DNA of 19,404 bases. It comes from Methyloprofundus sp. GTDB lineage: Bacteria > Pseudomonadota > Gammaproteobacteria > Methylococcales > Methylomonadaceae. Below, piece by piece: positions 6,311-14,682 of the stretch. Both the position numbers and the translations under genes were made by a program. The notes under the pieces were generated by a model. That model saw nothing but the letters and a program-made list of their open reading frames with translations, had not been told where the DNA came from and made no database searches. The DNA lies in the NCBI GenBank assembly GCA_013138555.1, contig WTCN01000034.1, positions 1 to 19,404 of the forward strand, written 5' to 3'. Each line of letters opens with the position of its first letter. Position 1 is the stretch's first letter.

Positions 6311-8153
6311 CTTGATAATGAAATGTATCGTATATTCGTTGTGCTAATTGTCGGCTAATTCCGTCTATACTGCAAAGTGCATCCACTCCTGCCTTGGAGA
6401 TTCCTTGCATACCGCCAAACTGCTTTAATAAAATCTGTCGCCTTTTAGGCCCTAATCCTGCTATCGTTTCCAACTGTGATTCTTTCTTTGCCTTACCCCG
6501 GCGTGCTCTATGCCCGGTAATGGCAAAACGGTGGGCTTCATCCCGGATATGCTGGATAAGTAGCAAGCCACTCGCCCCCGGTGTCACATCAAGAGGCTGC
6601 TCCTGGCCGGGTAAAATCATCTTTTCCATACCCGCTTTTCTATCAGGTCCTTTGGAAACACCGACTATCATAACATTATTTACCTGTAATTCCGCTAATG
6701 CCTTTTCAGCTTCATTAACCTGACCCTTGCCACCATCAATAAATAAAATATCCGGAGCCTCATGTTCGCCCTTTAGCAGACGCTTAAAACGCCTGGAAAC
6801 GGCCTGATAAATCGCTGCATAATCATCCCCCGGGGTAATCCCTGCTATATTAAAGCGGCGATACGCTGACTTTAGCGGACCTTCACGGTTAAAGACCACG
6901 CAAGATGCAACGGTATGCTCACCTTGCGTATGACTAATATCAAAGCACTCCAGTCTTTTAGGCACTTCCTGGCAGCCTAGCTCTTCCTGCAGGCTTAAAA
7001 ATCGCGCATAAATACCCTGTTTATCCGCTAGCTTTGTCAGTAATGCATTGGCAACATTCACATTCGCCATTTGCAGCCATTTTGCCCGCTCACTACGCAC
7101 ATGAGGCGAAATAGTGACCGCATGACCGGCATGTTGTGCCAGTACTTCAGCCAATAAATCGACTTCTTCAGGTTTATGACTAACAATCAGTTCGTGAGGG
7201 ATATTTTTATCCAGATAATATTGCGGAATAAAAGCCTGTAAAATATTTTCAGGGGTATATGCATCATTTATCTTAGGAAAAAATGTCTTATTCCCTAAGT
7301 TCTGTCCATGACGAATAAAAAATATCTGCACACAGGCAATCCCTGCCTTCGTTGCGCAGGCAACAATATCCACATCTCCACGCTCACCAGAGACATAGTT
7401 CTTTTCTAAAACCGAGCGTAATTGACTAATCTGGTCCCTGACTATCGCCGCTTGTTCAAACTCTAAATTATCAGCCAGATGTTCCATACTAACAACCAGC
7501 TCATCAATCAACAAACTCCCCTGACCTGCTAAAAAAAGCTTAATATTGTTAACATCCTCAGCATACTTTTCCTCGCTGATTAAACCGACACAGGGGGCTG
7601 AGCAGCGCTCAATCTGATATTGTAAACAGGGTCTGGAACGATTTTTAAAATACGAGTCTTCACATTGCCGTACCGGGAAAATTCGTTGTAACTGCTTTAA
7701 GGTTTCACGTACCGCTCCGGCACTAGGGTAAGGACCATAATAACTGCCTTTTTTCTTTTTTGCCCCTCGGTGCGTGGTAATTTGCGGGAATTGTTGCTCA
7801 GTAGACAGGTAAATAAAGGGATAAGATTTATCATCTCTTAAACAGATGTTATAACGCGGCTTATGCCGTTTAATCAGTTGACTCTCTAGTAGCAATGCCT
7901 CCGCCTCTGTATGCGTGACCGTCACCTCTATACGCGCTATTTTTGCCACCATCACCTGTTGCTTTGGCGATGCCGCCCCTTTTCTAAAATAGCTGGAAAC
8001 TCTGTTTTTTAAATTTTTAGCCTTGCCGATATAAACAATCGTGTCTTTATCATTCAGCATTTTATAAATGCCTGGCAAGCGTGTCATATTTTTTAAAAAG
8101 CCTTCTCTATCGAATGTCTGTTGATCATTCTCCGCAGCATCAATGATTGTCAT
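6303..8153 (-). CDS. uvrC: excinuclease ABC subunit UvrC
   Basis: UvrC makes both incisions in nucleotide excision repair after UvrAB damage recognition. The 616-residue protein is full length. It has an N-terminal GIY-YIG nuclease (GIY 28-30, YIG 41-43; 3' incision), a UVR helical hairpin binding UvrB at about 215-250, and an RNase H-like endonuclease for the 5' incision with ECFDISH (Asp405) and FIDGGKGQ (Asp473). The C-terminal helix-hairpin-helix DNA-binding motifs include AGLGPKRRQILL. Cys164, 176, 184 and 188 have the spacing of the quartet reported as iron-sulfur ligands in E. coli UvrC. It is followed by pgsA with an 8-nt overlap and preceded by the Wzz-like gene 46 nt upstream. Confidence 0.98.
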   Translation of the reverse strand: MTIIDAAENDQQTFDREGFLKNMTRLPGIYKMLNDKDTIVYIGKAKNLKNRVSSYFRKGAASPKQQVMVAKIARIEVTVTHTEAEALLLESQLIKRHKPRYNICLRDDKSYPFIYLSTEQQFPQITTHRGAKKKKGSYYGPYPSAGAVRETLKQLQRIFPVRQCEDSYFKNRSRPCLQYQIERCSAPCVGLISEEKYAEDVNNIKLFLAGQGSLLIDELVVSMEHLADNLEFEQAAIVRDQISQLRSVLEKNYVSGERGDVDIVACATKAGIACVQIFFIRHGQNLGNKTFFPKINDAYTPENILQAFIPQYYLDKNIPHELIVSHKPEEVDLLAEVLAQHAGHAVTISPHVRSERAKWLQMANVNVANALLTKLADKQGIYARFLSLQEELGCQEVPKRLECFDISHTQGEHTVASCVVFNREGPLKSAYRRFNIAGITPGDDYAAIYQAVSRRFKRLLKGEHEAPDILFIDGGKGQVNEAEKALAELQVNNVMIVGVSKGPDRKAGMEKMILPGQEQPLDVTPGASGLLLIQHIRDEAHRFAITGHRARRGKAKKESQLETIAGLGPKRRQILLKQFGGMQGISKAGVDALCSIDGISRQLAQRIYDTFHYQDD

Positions 8154-8199
8154 TTAAATAATTTATTTGCAGTAATAATCAAATATTTTCTCTGCACCC

Positions 8200-10197
8200 T
8201 TAATCAATATATTTTTCCAGTGCCGGGTGGAGCAAATTAATTTCAGCGACTGGCAGCCCTCTTTTTTGTGGAGAAAAACGACTGTATTCTGACAGTGTAT
8301 CGGGATCAATATAACCAATAATATGTTCAAGATCTGAAAAACGTATCCCTTGTTTTACAAGATACAAAATATAAGAATAGGCTATTGCGTCAGTACTCGT
8401 TTCAGCTAAATCGGCATCGACAGCTGTATACACGAGAATGGATTCCAGTTTTTCTACGGATATGGCTCTCCCCTTATTCCAGACCGGGCAAGGCTCAATA
8501 TGTTCAAACAATGTCTTTATAGCACTGTTAAGCAGGATTGAACGCTGATTTTCGCCTTTTATATTGATACTGTCGTTATTGAAGTCAAAATCATCCCCTG
8601 TTAAGCCTGCAATTTCATCCAGTTTCAAACCACTGAGCAACAAGGTAATAAGCTGTTTTGCCCTAATATCAGCCATTTCCAGTAAGTCCTCTAACTCATT
8701 AACCTTAACCTCCCTAAGTGATTCATGGGCAAGCTTATGGCTATGCTCCTGCTGCAAGGATTGCGATGTCTGTTGCTTTAATTGCTCATTCCTTTGCTGG
8801 TAGCTGCTAATTAAATCGGGTGCCATATCTCTGTACAAATTACTTCCGGTAACAGAAATGGTGGTTGTCTGCACTTCCTTGCGGGTTAAAAACTCAACAA
8901 CCCAGACACTAAAAAGAGCCAGAAAAATTGAGCCAACAACTGCAATCACAGCATCTCTGGTATAGTTAGGGCTGATAGGCTCCTGAGGGGAAAAAGGCAG
9001 CTCTATCACTTTAACCTGAGGAAATTTCTCCGCCTGTCTGGCTTCAATTTGTGCCAGCCTTTCCTGCGCCTCACGCTGTAACAATTCCAGGCCTTCCATA
9101 TCACCAAGCAAAGATTCATGCTCGGAAAACTTTGCGCTAAATTCTGCTGCTACTAGCTTGTGTCCTTCGAGCTGTCGCTGTATCTCACTTAATGCTTCCC
9201 GTGCTATCTCGTATTTGTATTCTGCATCGGATAATGCAATATTTTTAGCAATATCATTTTTTATGCGAATCTTCTCTTCAAGCTCTGCAATTTCCTGTGG
9301 CAGTGAATTTAACTTTGGCTGTAATGCTAGATAATCACGCGTATATTTTGAGTCCAGGTCAGCTAACTGTTTACGTAACTTCTGTAAACGTAACTCAAGA
9401 GTACGCATCCCGCGTTTCTCTTTTCTCGATGCAACAACTCGCCCCTCTGCAATAGTTCTTTTGATAGTATCTAACTCAGCCTTCGTTTTTATGGTTTCTT
9501 CATTCGCAGCACTCAGCGACTGATTCAAACCTCTAAATTTGGCAAGCTTTTGATTCTCAAAAATATTTTCACGCCCCAATGATATAATATCATTCGCCAG
9601 TCTGAATTCCTCCAGCTCGGTTCTTTTAATCAGGATTTTAGTTTCTAACCCAGAGAGCTCTTCTTGTATGACCTCTATCGTCAAGCCTGTTGTTTGTCTA
9701 ATTTCCTCAGCCCGTCTCTTGAGATAAACATCAATCCAGACATTAATGATAGGCGCTAAAGCATCGGCTTGATAGCCAATCGCCGCTAATTCAACCAGGT
9801 TTGTTTCCGGGACTGCTTCTACCGTTAACATGCCCCGTAGTTCTGCAGCACTTAACAATGTATTGCCCGATTGCTGATTTTGATTCAGGCCTGTCAATGT
9901 CTCATCCAGCAATTCCTGGCCGGTAAGAATTTGTCTTTGTATGGCAACGTGCTGAACATCCGCATCACCACTTTGCTGATCGATAGCCGTCTGTGCAACA
10001 GTTAATAAGGTTGCATAACTTTTAAAAAGGGCGGGACGACTATAGACATAAGCAAGACTAAACCCTGCACTGAGTACAAAAATAAGTGTAAAAACAAATA
10101 ACCTACGTACGGTATACCAAGGTTTCCGAGGTATCTCTGGTCCATTAAACGGTGTCTGATTAGGCAGAATTTCTATTTGAGGAAAAGTGTTATCCAT
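8200..10197 (-). CDS. Wzz/GumC-type chain-length protein with C-terminal degenerate tyrosine-recombinase-like domain
   Basis: The first 440 of 665 residues look like a polysaccharide co-polymerase. TM1 is at about 33-51 and a long coiled-coil periplasmic region at about 175-390. The proline-rich ELPFSPQEPISPN (399-411) stands just before TM2 (about 415-436). Such proteins set chain length or aid export of surface polysaccharide. After TM2 and a Gln-rich linker (465-485), residues about 505-642 align by eye with a tyrosine recombinase catalytic domain: LLSGLKLDEIAGLTGDDFDF resembles the GLR-SEL box, AYSYILYLVKQG the RHTFAT-LLE-G helix, IIGYID the LLGH-S box, and Tyr638 the nucleophile. The usual residues are replaced: Arg by Lys525, HxxR by DAIA (603-606), His by Tyr629. 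Activity is therefore unlikely and a protein-binding role is possible. No polysaccharide genes adjoin it. The Wzz part is confident; the recombinase likeness rests on motif reading alone. Confidence 0.8.
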   Translation of the reverse strand: MDNTFPQIEILPNQTPFNGPEIPRKPWYTVRRLFVFTLIFVLSAGFSLAYVYSRPALFKSYATLLTVAQTAIDQQSGDADVQHVAIQRQILTGQELLDETLTGLNQNQQSGNTLLSAAELRGMLTVEAVPETNLVELAAIGYQADALAPIINVWIDVYLKRRAEEIRQTTGLTIEVIQEELSGLETKILIKRTELEEFRLANDIISLGRENIFENQKLAKFRGLNQSLSAANEETIKTKAELDTIKRTIAEGRVVASRKEKRGMRTLELRLQKLRKQLADLDSKYTRDYLALQPKLNSLPQEIAELEEKIRIKNDIAKNIALSDAEYKYEIAREALSEIQRQLEGHKLVAAEFSAKFSEHESLLGDMEGLELLQREAQERLAQIEARQAEKFPQVKVIELPFSPQEPISPNYTRDAVIAVVGSIFLALFSVWVVEFLTRKEVQTTTISVTGSNLYRDMAPDLISSYQQRNEQLKQQTSQSLQQEHSHKLAHESLREVKVNELEDLLEMADIRAKQLITLLLSGLKLDEIAGLTGDDFDFNNDSINIKGENQRSILLNSAIKTLFEHIEPCPVWNKGRAISVEKLESILVYTAVDADLAETSTDAIAYSYILYLVKQGIRFSDLEHIIGYIDPDTLSEYSRFSPQKRGLPVAEINLLHPALEKYID

Positions 10198-10262
10198 AGT
10201 CTAAATACTCAATTTTAAAAATTAAAGTGATAGAGTCCTGTATTTTGTAGAACACTATTATC

Positions 10263-10290
10263 GTAGGGGCAATCCCTTGTGCTTACTCCA
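10263..10290. repeat. decayed REP-like hairpin
   Basis: GTAGGGGCAATCCCTTGTG followed by CTTACTCC matches the reverse complement of the hairpin at 4804-4836, with a degraded second arm. A matching CCCTTGCTCCCTAC lies at 10391-10404, so the composite element between them may have inserted into or beside this repeat. Confidence 0.5.
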
Positions 10291-10393
10291 GCTAGCAACT
10301 TAAGATGGGACATTATAAATAAAGGAGTGCAAGCTTTGCTTGTAAGTCAGGCAAAGCCTGACCTCCAATCATCCCGTTTAAAATTGATAACCC
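10290..10393. repeat. composite palindromic element, copy C
   Basis: The left arm GCTAGCAACTTAAGATGGGA (from 10291) and the right arm TCCCGTTTAAAATTGATAAC (near 10371-10390) are imperfect inverted copies of each other and match the arms of copies A and B. The core, 10324-10366, starts GGAGTGCAAGC and ends GACCTCC. It holds two small palindromes, CAAGCTTTGCTTG and GTCAGGCAAAGCCTGAC. The element lies between the dienelactone-hydrolase-like gene and the Wzz-like gene. Confidence 0.6.
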
Positions 10394-10434
10394 TTGCTCC
10401 CTACAATAGACGGGAAGCTATTATTAAACAGTTT

Positions 10435-11154
10435 CTAAACAAACACTTCCTTAAGAAAATTTTTCATACTTTGCCAGGCACGTTTATCGGCAACTGCATT
10501 ATAAACAGTCCCAAAATCCGGATTATTAGCCTCGGGGTTGGTAAAAGCATGCACGGTGTTACCATAACTATGTAATTGCCAGTCTACTTTTAAATCGCTC
10601 ATTTCAGTCGTAAAGGCTTGCACTTGCTCTGCTGTTACCATCGGGTCATCATGACCATGCAGTGCCAGAACCTTAGCAACGACCGGTTTATCCCTGTTAT
10701 TTTCCGGTGGAAATAATAATCCATGAAAACTGACCACCCCTTTTACATCCGCTCCCATACGCGCCAGGTCTAAAACGCATAAACCACCAAAACAAAAGCC
10801 AATGGCAGCAACTCTACTGTCATCAACCCAGGGTAATAAGCGCAGCGCATATAAGGCCGCATTAATGCGTTGCTGTAAAAACTGCCGGTCATCAATAAAG
10901 GGTTGCATCAGTGTCGCATTTTCTTCGGGGTTTGCCCCTAAAATACCTTGCCCGTACATATCCAGCGCAAACGCAACATAGCCTAATTCTGCCAGCTGTT
11001 TTGCCTTGTCATTGACAAACTCATCTCGCCCTCCCCAGGCATGAGAAATTAAAACAGCAGGCCGCCTTGCTTCAAAGCTATCATCATAAGCAAAAAATGC
11101 CTGTAATAAGGTATCGCCATCTAAATAATTAACTGTATTGGAGACTATTGCCAT
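10435..11154 (-). CDS. dienelactone hydrolase family protein
   Basis: This is a 239-residue alpha/beta hydrolase of the dienelactone hydrolase family. The nucleophile elbow is GFCFGG with Cys121, and the expected partners are Asp169 or Asp170 (HGHDDP) and His202 (VHAF), giving a Cys-Asp-His triad. SHAWGGRDEFV (37-47) forms the oxyanion-hole region. There is no signal peptide, so it is cytoplasmic. Family members hydrolyse dienelactones or other esters; the substrate here cannot be read from sequence, and no aromatic-degradation genes are near. It is last of a three-gene minus-strand run, 9 nt after the Dabb gene. Confidence 0.92.
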   Translation of the reverse strand: MAIVSNTVNYLDGDTLLQAFFAYDDSFEARRPAVLISHAWGGRDEFVNDKAKQLAELGYVAFALDMYGQGILGANPEENATLMQPFIDDRQFLQQRINAALYALRLLPWVDDSRVAAIGFCFGGLCVLDLARMGADVKGVVSFHGLLFPPENNRDKPVVAKVLALHGHDDPMVTAEQVQAFTTEMSDLKVDWQLHSYGNTVHAFTNPEANNPDFGTVYNAVADKRAWQSMKNFLKEVFV

Positions 11155-11163
11155 GCTAATAAC

Positions 11164-11547
11164 CTAAATATTACCAAAGTTATAGACAACAATTCGATTA
11201 ACTAAAGGCTTAAGTTTATCTTTAAGCATTTTTTTATGCTTTTGACTCTTCATATATGCGTTAAGTGCTTGCGCATTTTCAAAGGTGACTGTCACCGCGA
11301 CATCAAAAGTATCATCGACTTTAGGGCGATCACTGGGAATCATAGCACTCACATGGCGTGACACCACACCCGGTAAAGTTTCCAGCGCACGGCTAGCCTT
11401 TATAAATTGCTCACGCATCTGGGCATTACCTGGCTCATTCAACCAGACAACGACGACATGGCTGACACGTTGATCCTCTTTGGCATGTGTCATATAAGCG
11501 GTAAATAATAAACCGATAAACAACACGCTTTGTAATAATTTCTTCAT
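11164..11547 (-). CDS. exported Dabb (stress-responsive A/B barrel) domain protein
   Basis: The 127 residues begin with a signal peptide (1-22, MKKLLQSVLF... ending THA), then a Dabb domain of the dimeric alpha-beta barrel fold: HVVVVWLNEPG, a helix, then a FDVAVTVTFEN strand, YMKSQKHKKM and a C-terminal VVYNF strand. Many Dabb proteins are cytoplasmic, so export is a notable feature. The function of this branch is unknown. The ATG shares one base with the stop of the upstream phosphatase gene (TAATG), and an AGGAGA ribosome binding site lies inside that gene's end, indicating coupling. Confidence 0.85.
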   Translation of the reverse strand: MKKLLQSVLFIGLLFTAYMTHAKEDQRVSHVVVVWLNEPGNAQMREQFIKASRALETLPGVVSRHVSAMIPSDRPKVDDTFDVAVTVTFENAQALNAYMKSQKHKKMLKDKLKPLVNRIVVYNFGNI

Positions 11548-12038
11548 TATATTTCTCCTGATGCTTTTAACTCTTTAATAAAACCTGTTGCGGCCTCTTC
11601 GACTAAATCTAATACTTTCTCAAAACCATAAGTCCCCCCATAATAGGGATCGGGTACTTCACGGGTATTAAGATGTGGGGCATACTCCAGAAATAACTTA
11701 ATTTTATGTTGATGCTCTTCAGGGCAGGCTTGAAGCATTATGGAGTGGTTATCTTCATCCATCGCCAATAAATAATCAAAGTCTTCAAAATCTCCCATAA
11801 TGACTTTTCGCGCACGTATCTTACTTAAGTCAACCTCACGCTCCCTTGCTGCTTTCTGGGACCTTAAATCTGGAGATTCCCCTATATGATAAGCATGCGT
11901 ACCTGCCGAATCAATCGAAAATTTATCCTGCAAGTGTTGTTCAGTCATTATTTTATTAAACACACCTTCTGCGCTAGGTGAACGGCATATATTCCCCATG
12001 CAGACAAAAAGTACTTTCAACTGTTTTCTATCATTCAT
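11547..12038 (-). CDS. low-molecular-weight protein-tyrosine phosphatase
   Basis: This 163-residue enzyme has the P-loop CX5R near the N-terminus (FVCMGNICRSPSAEGVF; Cys13 nucleophile, Arg19) and the general acid Asp130 in VPDPYYGG, so the active site is complete. LMW-PTPs dephosphorylate phosphotyrosine; bacterial ones are often partners of Wzc-type tyrosine kinases in capsule or exopolysaccharide control. Here a Wzz-like protein without a kinase lies about 1.3 kb downstream, so a link is speculative. It is first gene of the phosphatase-Dabb-hydrolase operon and divergent from proS. Confidence 0.95.
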   Translation of the reverse strand: MNDRKQLKVLFVCMGNICRSPSAEGVFNKIMTEQHLQDKFSIDSAGTHAYHIGESPDLRSQKAAREREVDLSKIRARKVIMGDFEDFDYLLAMDEDNHSIMLQACPEEHQHKIKLFLEYAPHLNTREVPDPYYGGTYGFEKVLDLVEEAATGFIKELKASGEI

Positions 12039-12283
12039 AACTCTATGATTTTATTTATTTTAAACGAATATATATTTTAACTGCAATTTCACGATAGCCT
12101 TGCAAATAAATATAAGACACATCAGTGTATTTTAATGAATTAAAAACAAATTGAAAGGTTTTGTAATTTATCTAGGCTTCCACATTATTTATAACATAAT
12201 ATTTTATATCAAGACATAGCTAAACGGACATAGCCTAGGTAAAATAGAGAGTTTAATTACTTATTACCATTGCAAAAAGAGTC
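12039..12283. promoter_or_regulatory. AT-rich divergent intergenic region (LMW-PTP / proS)
   Basis: These 245 nt are very AT-rich and hold the promoters of the divergent genes on both sides. TAAAAT near 12239 could be a -10 for proS, but no clear -35 was identified. No repeat or ORF was seen. The composition would suit binding by H-NS-type proteins. Confidence 0.4.
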
Positions 12284-13993
12284 ATGCGTACCTCACAATT
12301 TCCACTTAGTACTGTTAAAGAAACACCTGCCGATGCTGAAATAGCCAGTCATAAATTAATGATTCGCGCGGGTCTTATTCGTAAGTTAGCCTCCGGGCTT
12401 TATACCTGGCTGCCTTTGGGCTTACGTGTACTGCGTAAAGTGGAACACATAACGCGGCAGGAAATGGAAAAGGCGGGCGCGTTAGAATTACTCATGCCGG
12501 CATTACAACCTGCTGAACTCTGGCAGGAAACAGGTCGCTGGGAAAAATATGGTCCTGAACTGGCACGCTTAAAAGATCGTCATGATAGAGATTTTTGCCT
12601 AGGGCCTACACATGAAGAAATTATTACTGACCTGGCCCGTCATGAGCTAAAAAGTTATAAACAACTGCCTATTACCTACTATCAGATACAAAGCAAATTT
12701 CGTGATGAAATACGCCCACGCTTTGGTATTATGCGTTCGCGTGAATTTCTTATGAAAGATGCCTATTCATTTCATCTAAGCAAGGATTCTTTACAGGAAA
12801 CCTATGATGTTATGTTTCAGGCTTATAGTAATATATTTAGTGGTCTGGGGCTTAATTTCCGTGCGGTTATCGCTGACTCGGGCTCTATAGGCGGAGCGGT
12901 TTCTCATGAATTCCATGTACTTGCAGATTCAGGAGAAGATGCTATTGCGATTTCGACTGCCAGTGATTATGCGGCCAATGTAGAAACAGCTGAAGCGATT
13001 CTACCGACAGCCGCACTTGCAGCAGCAAGTCAGGAACTGACATTAATTGATACGCCTAATCAGCACAGTATTGAAGAGCTGTCTCAATTTTTAAATATAC
13101 CTGCTCAGCAATGCCTGAAAACATTGATCGTTAAAGGTGAAGAAGACTCACTGATTGCGCTACTGTTAAGAGGCGATCATGAACTTAATGAAATCAAAGC
13201 AGAAAAGGTTGCGGGTATTCTTTCTCCTCTGGAATTTGCGACTGATGAGGAAGTTTTCAGTGCCTGTCAATGCAAACCAGGTTCCATCGGCCCTATCGGC
13301 TTGAATATCAGAATAGTCGCTGATCGCAGTGTCACTCACTTATCTGACTTTGCCTGTGGCGCTAACCAGCAAGGCAAGCACTATACAGGCACTAACTGGC
13401 AAAGAGATTTGCCACTTCCCACAGAAATTGCTGATTTACGCTCTGTTGTTGAAGGAGATGCCAGCCCCGATGGTCAAGGATCATTACAAATTGTACGTGG
13501 TATAGAAGTTGGCCATATTTTTCAACTCGGCACAACATACAGTGCCGCCATGAAAGCAAATGTCATCAATGAAGCCGGTAAAAGTGAAACCATGATGATG
13601 GGTTGCTATGGTATCGGAATTTCACGCGTGGTTGCGGCAGCTGTAGAACAAAGTCATGATGAGAATGGTATCATCTGGCCAAATAAACTGGCACCTTTTC
13701 AAGTCGCTTTATGCCCTATGAATATGCATAAATCAGAACGCTTACGGGAAGCTGCCAATAAATTCTATCAAGACCTATGTGCTGCAGGGATTGAGGTACT
13801 GTTTGATGACCGCAAAGTCCGCGCGGGTTTTATGTTTTCCGATATGGAGCTTATCGGCATTCCGCACCGTATTGTTATTGGTGATCGAGGCCTGGATAGC
13901 AATACCGTCGAATATCGTGCACGTACCGATAGTGAAAATCAGGAAATTGCATTAGATAAGATCGTTGACTTTATCAAAGACAAAATAAATTAA
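12284..13993 (+). CDS. proS: prolyl-tRNA synthetase (bacterial type with editing domain)
   Basis: ProRS charges tRNA-Pro with proline. The 569-residue length and layout fit the bacterial form: class II catalytic core with LGPTHEE at 106-112, motif 2 (KFRDEIRPRFGIMRSREF, about 138-155), a YbaK-like editing insertion at about 225-405 that clears Ala-tRNA-Pro, motif 3 GCYGIGISR (439-447), and an anticodon-binding domain at about 470-569 (PFQVALCPMN onward). The ATG agrees with the family N-terminus (MRTSQFPLSTVKE). No frameshift or missing motif was noticed. efpL follows in the same direction after 106 nt. Confidence 0.98.
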   Translation: MRTSQFPLSTVKETPADAEIASHKLMIRAGLIRKLASGLYTWLPLGLRVLRKVEHITRQEMEKAGALELLMPALQPAELWQETGRWEKYGPELARLKDRHDRDFCLGPTHEEIITDLARHELKSYKQLPITYYQIQSKFRDEIRPRFGIMRSREFLMKDAYSFHLSKDSLQETYDVMFQAYSNIFSGLGLNFRAVIADSGSIGGAVSHEFHVLADSGEDAIAISTASDYAANVETAEAILPTAALAAASQELTLIDTPNQHSIEELSQFLNIPAQQCLKTLIVKGEEDSLIALLLRGDHELNEIKAEKVAGILSPLEFATDEEVFSACQCKPGSIGPIGLNIRIVADRSVTHLSDFACGANQQGKHYTGTNWQRDLPLPTEIADLRSVVEGDASPDGQGSLQIVRGIEVGHIFQLGTTYSAAMKANVINEAGKSETMMMGCYGIGISRVVAAAVEQSHDENGIIWPNKLAPFQVALCPMNMHKSERLREAANKFYQDLCAAGIEVLFDDRKVRAGFMFSDMELIGIPHRIVIGDRGLDSNTVEYRARTDSENQEIALDKIVDFIKDKIN

Positions 13994-14050
13994 CATCGCT
14001 ATTTAGGGCAAAAATTTACCTTGTCCACCTAAACACTCTATCTATTGATT

Positions 14051-14077
14051 GATGGGCACGCTAGCGCTTTGCCCATC
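14051..14077. repeat. REP-like hairpin in the proS-efpL gap (GATGGGC/GCCCATC)
   Basis: GATGGGC at 14051-14057 pairs with GCCCATC at 14071-14077 around a 13-nt loop, followed by CTACC. It lies about 22 nt upstream of the efpL start and close to its ribosome binding site. The GATGGGC...GCCCATCCTAC form is typical of dispersed repeats, so a regulatory role is uncertain. Confidence 0.55.
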
Positions 14078-14099
14078 CTACCTTAATAAGGAATTTAAA

Positions 14100-14666
14100 A
14101 TGCCAAAAGCCAGTGAACTAAAACGTGGAATGATCATTGAAATCAATGAAATTCCCCATGCCGTTAAAAAAGTTGATTCAAGAAGCCCTTCATCAAGAGG
14201 TGCATCAACACTGTATAAAATTCGTTATACCAATCTTAAAACAGGGCAAAAACTGGATGAATCCTACAAAGGGGATGATTTTCTAAAAGAAGCGGATTGC
14301 GTGCGCGTAAAAGTCCAGTACTCATATAACGATGGTGACAACTATGTGTTTATGAATACTGAAGATTATACCCAGTACACCCTCAATGATGATGATTTAG
14401 ACGGTCAAAAAGAGTATATTACAGATGGCTTAGAGGGTATTACCGCTTTGATTGTGGACGACAGTATCCTGGGCATTGAACTACCTGCCTCAGTTGATCT
14501 GGAAATTATAGAAACCGCTCCGGGCATTAAAGGCTCTTCTGCGACGGCTAGAACCAAGGCGGCTGTATTACCAACAGGAATAGAAGTACAGGTACCGGAA
14601 TACCTGGAAACAGGTGAAGTCATAAAAATTAATACTGTCACCGGGAAGTATATGTCGAGAGCTTAA
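14100..14666 (+). CDS. yeiP: elongation factor P-like protein EfpL (YeiP)
   Basis: EfpL is a paralogue of EF-P that binds stalled ribosomes between the P and E sites and helps peptide-bond formation at proline-containing and some other stall motifs. The 188-residue protein matches the YeiP branch rather than EF-P itself. The N-terminal KOW-like domain has SPSSRGASTLYKIRY with Arg33 at the loop tip where EF-P has a modified lysine. Next come YKGDDFLKEAD, then EDYTQYTL, and the C-terminal signature ETAPGIKGSSATARTKAA and QVPEYLETGE. The ATG at 14100 is chosen over an upstream in-frame start at 14049 because AAGGA sits about 7-8 nt before it and the protein family starts there. It is downstream of proS. 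Confidence 0.95.
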   Translation: MPKASELKRGMIIEINEIPHAVKKVDSRSPSSRGASTLYKIRYTNLKTGQKLDESYKGDDFLKEADCVRVKVQYSYNDGDNYVFMNTEDYTQYTLNDDDLDGQKEYITDGLEGITALIVDDSILGIELPASVDLEIIETAPGIKGSSATARTKAAVLPTGIEVQVPEYLETGEVIKINTVTGKYMSRA

Positions 14667-14682
14667 GTTGATAAGCCTATTT

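Noticed and set aside
10279..10575. 98-residue plus-strand reading frame
   Set aside because: It runs through repeat element C and then antisense to the dienelactone-hydrolase-like gene, with no domain.
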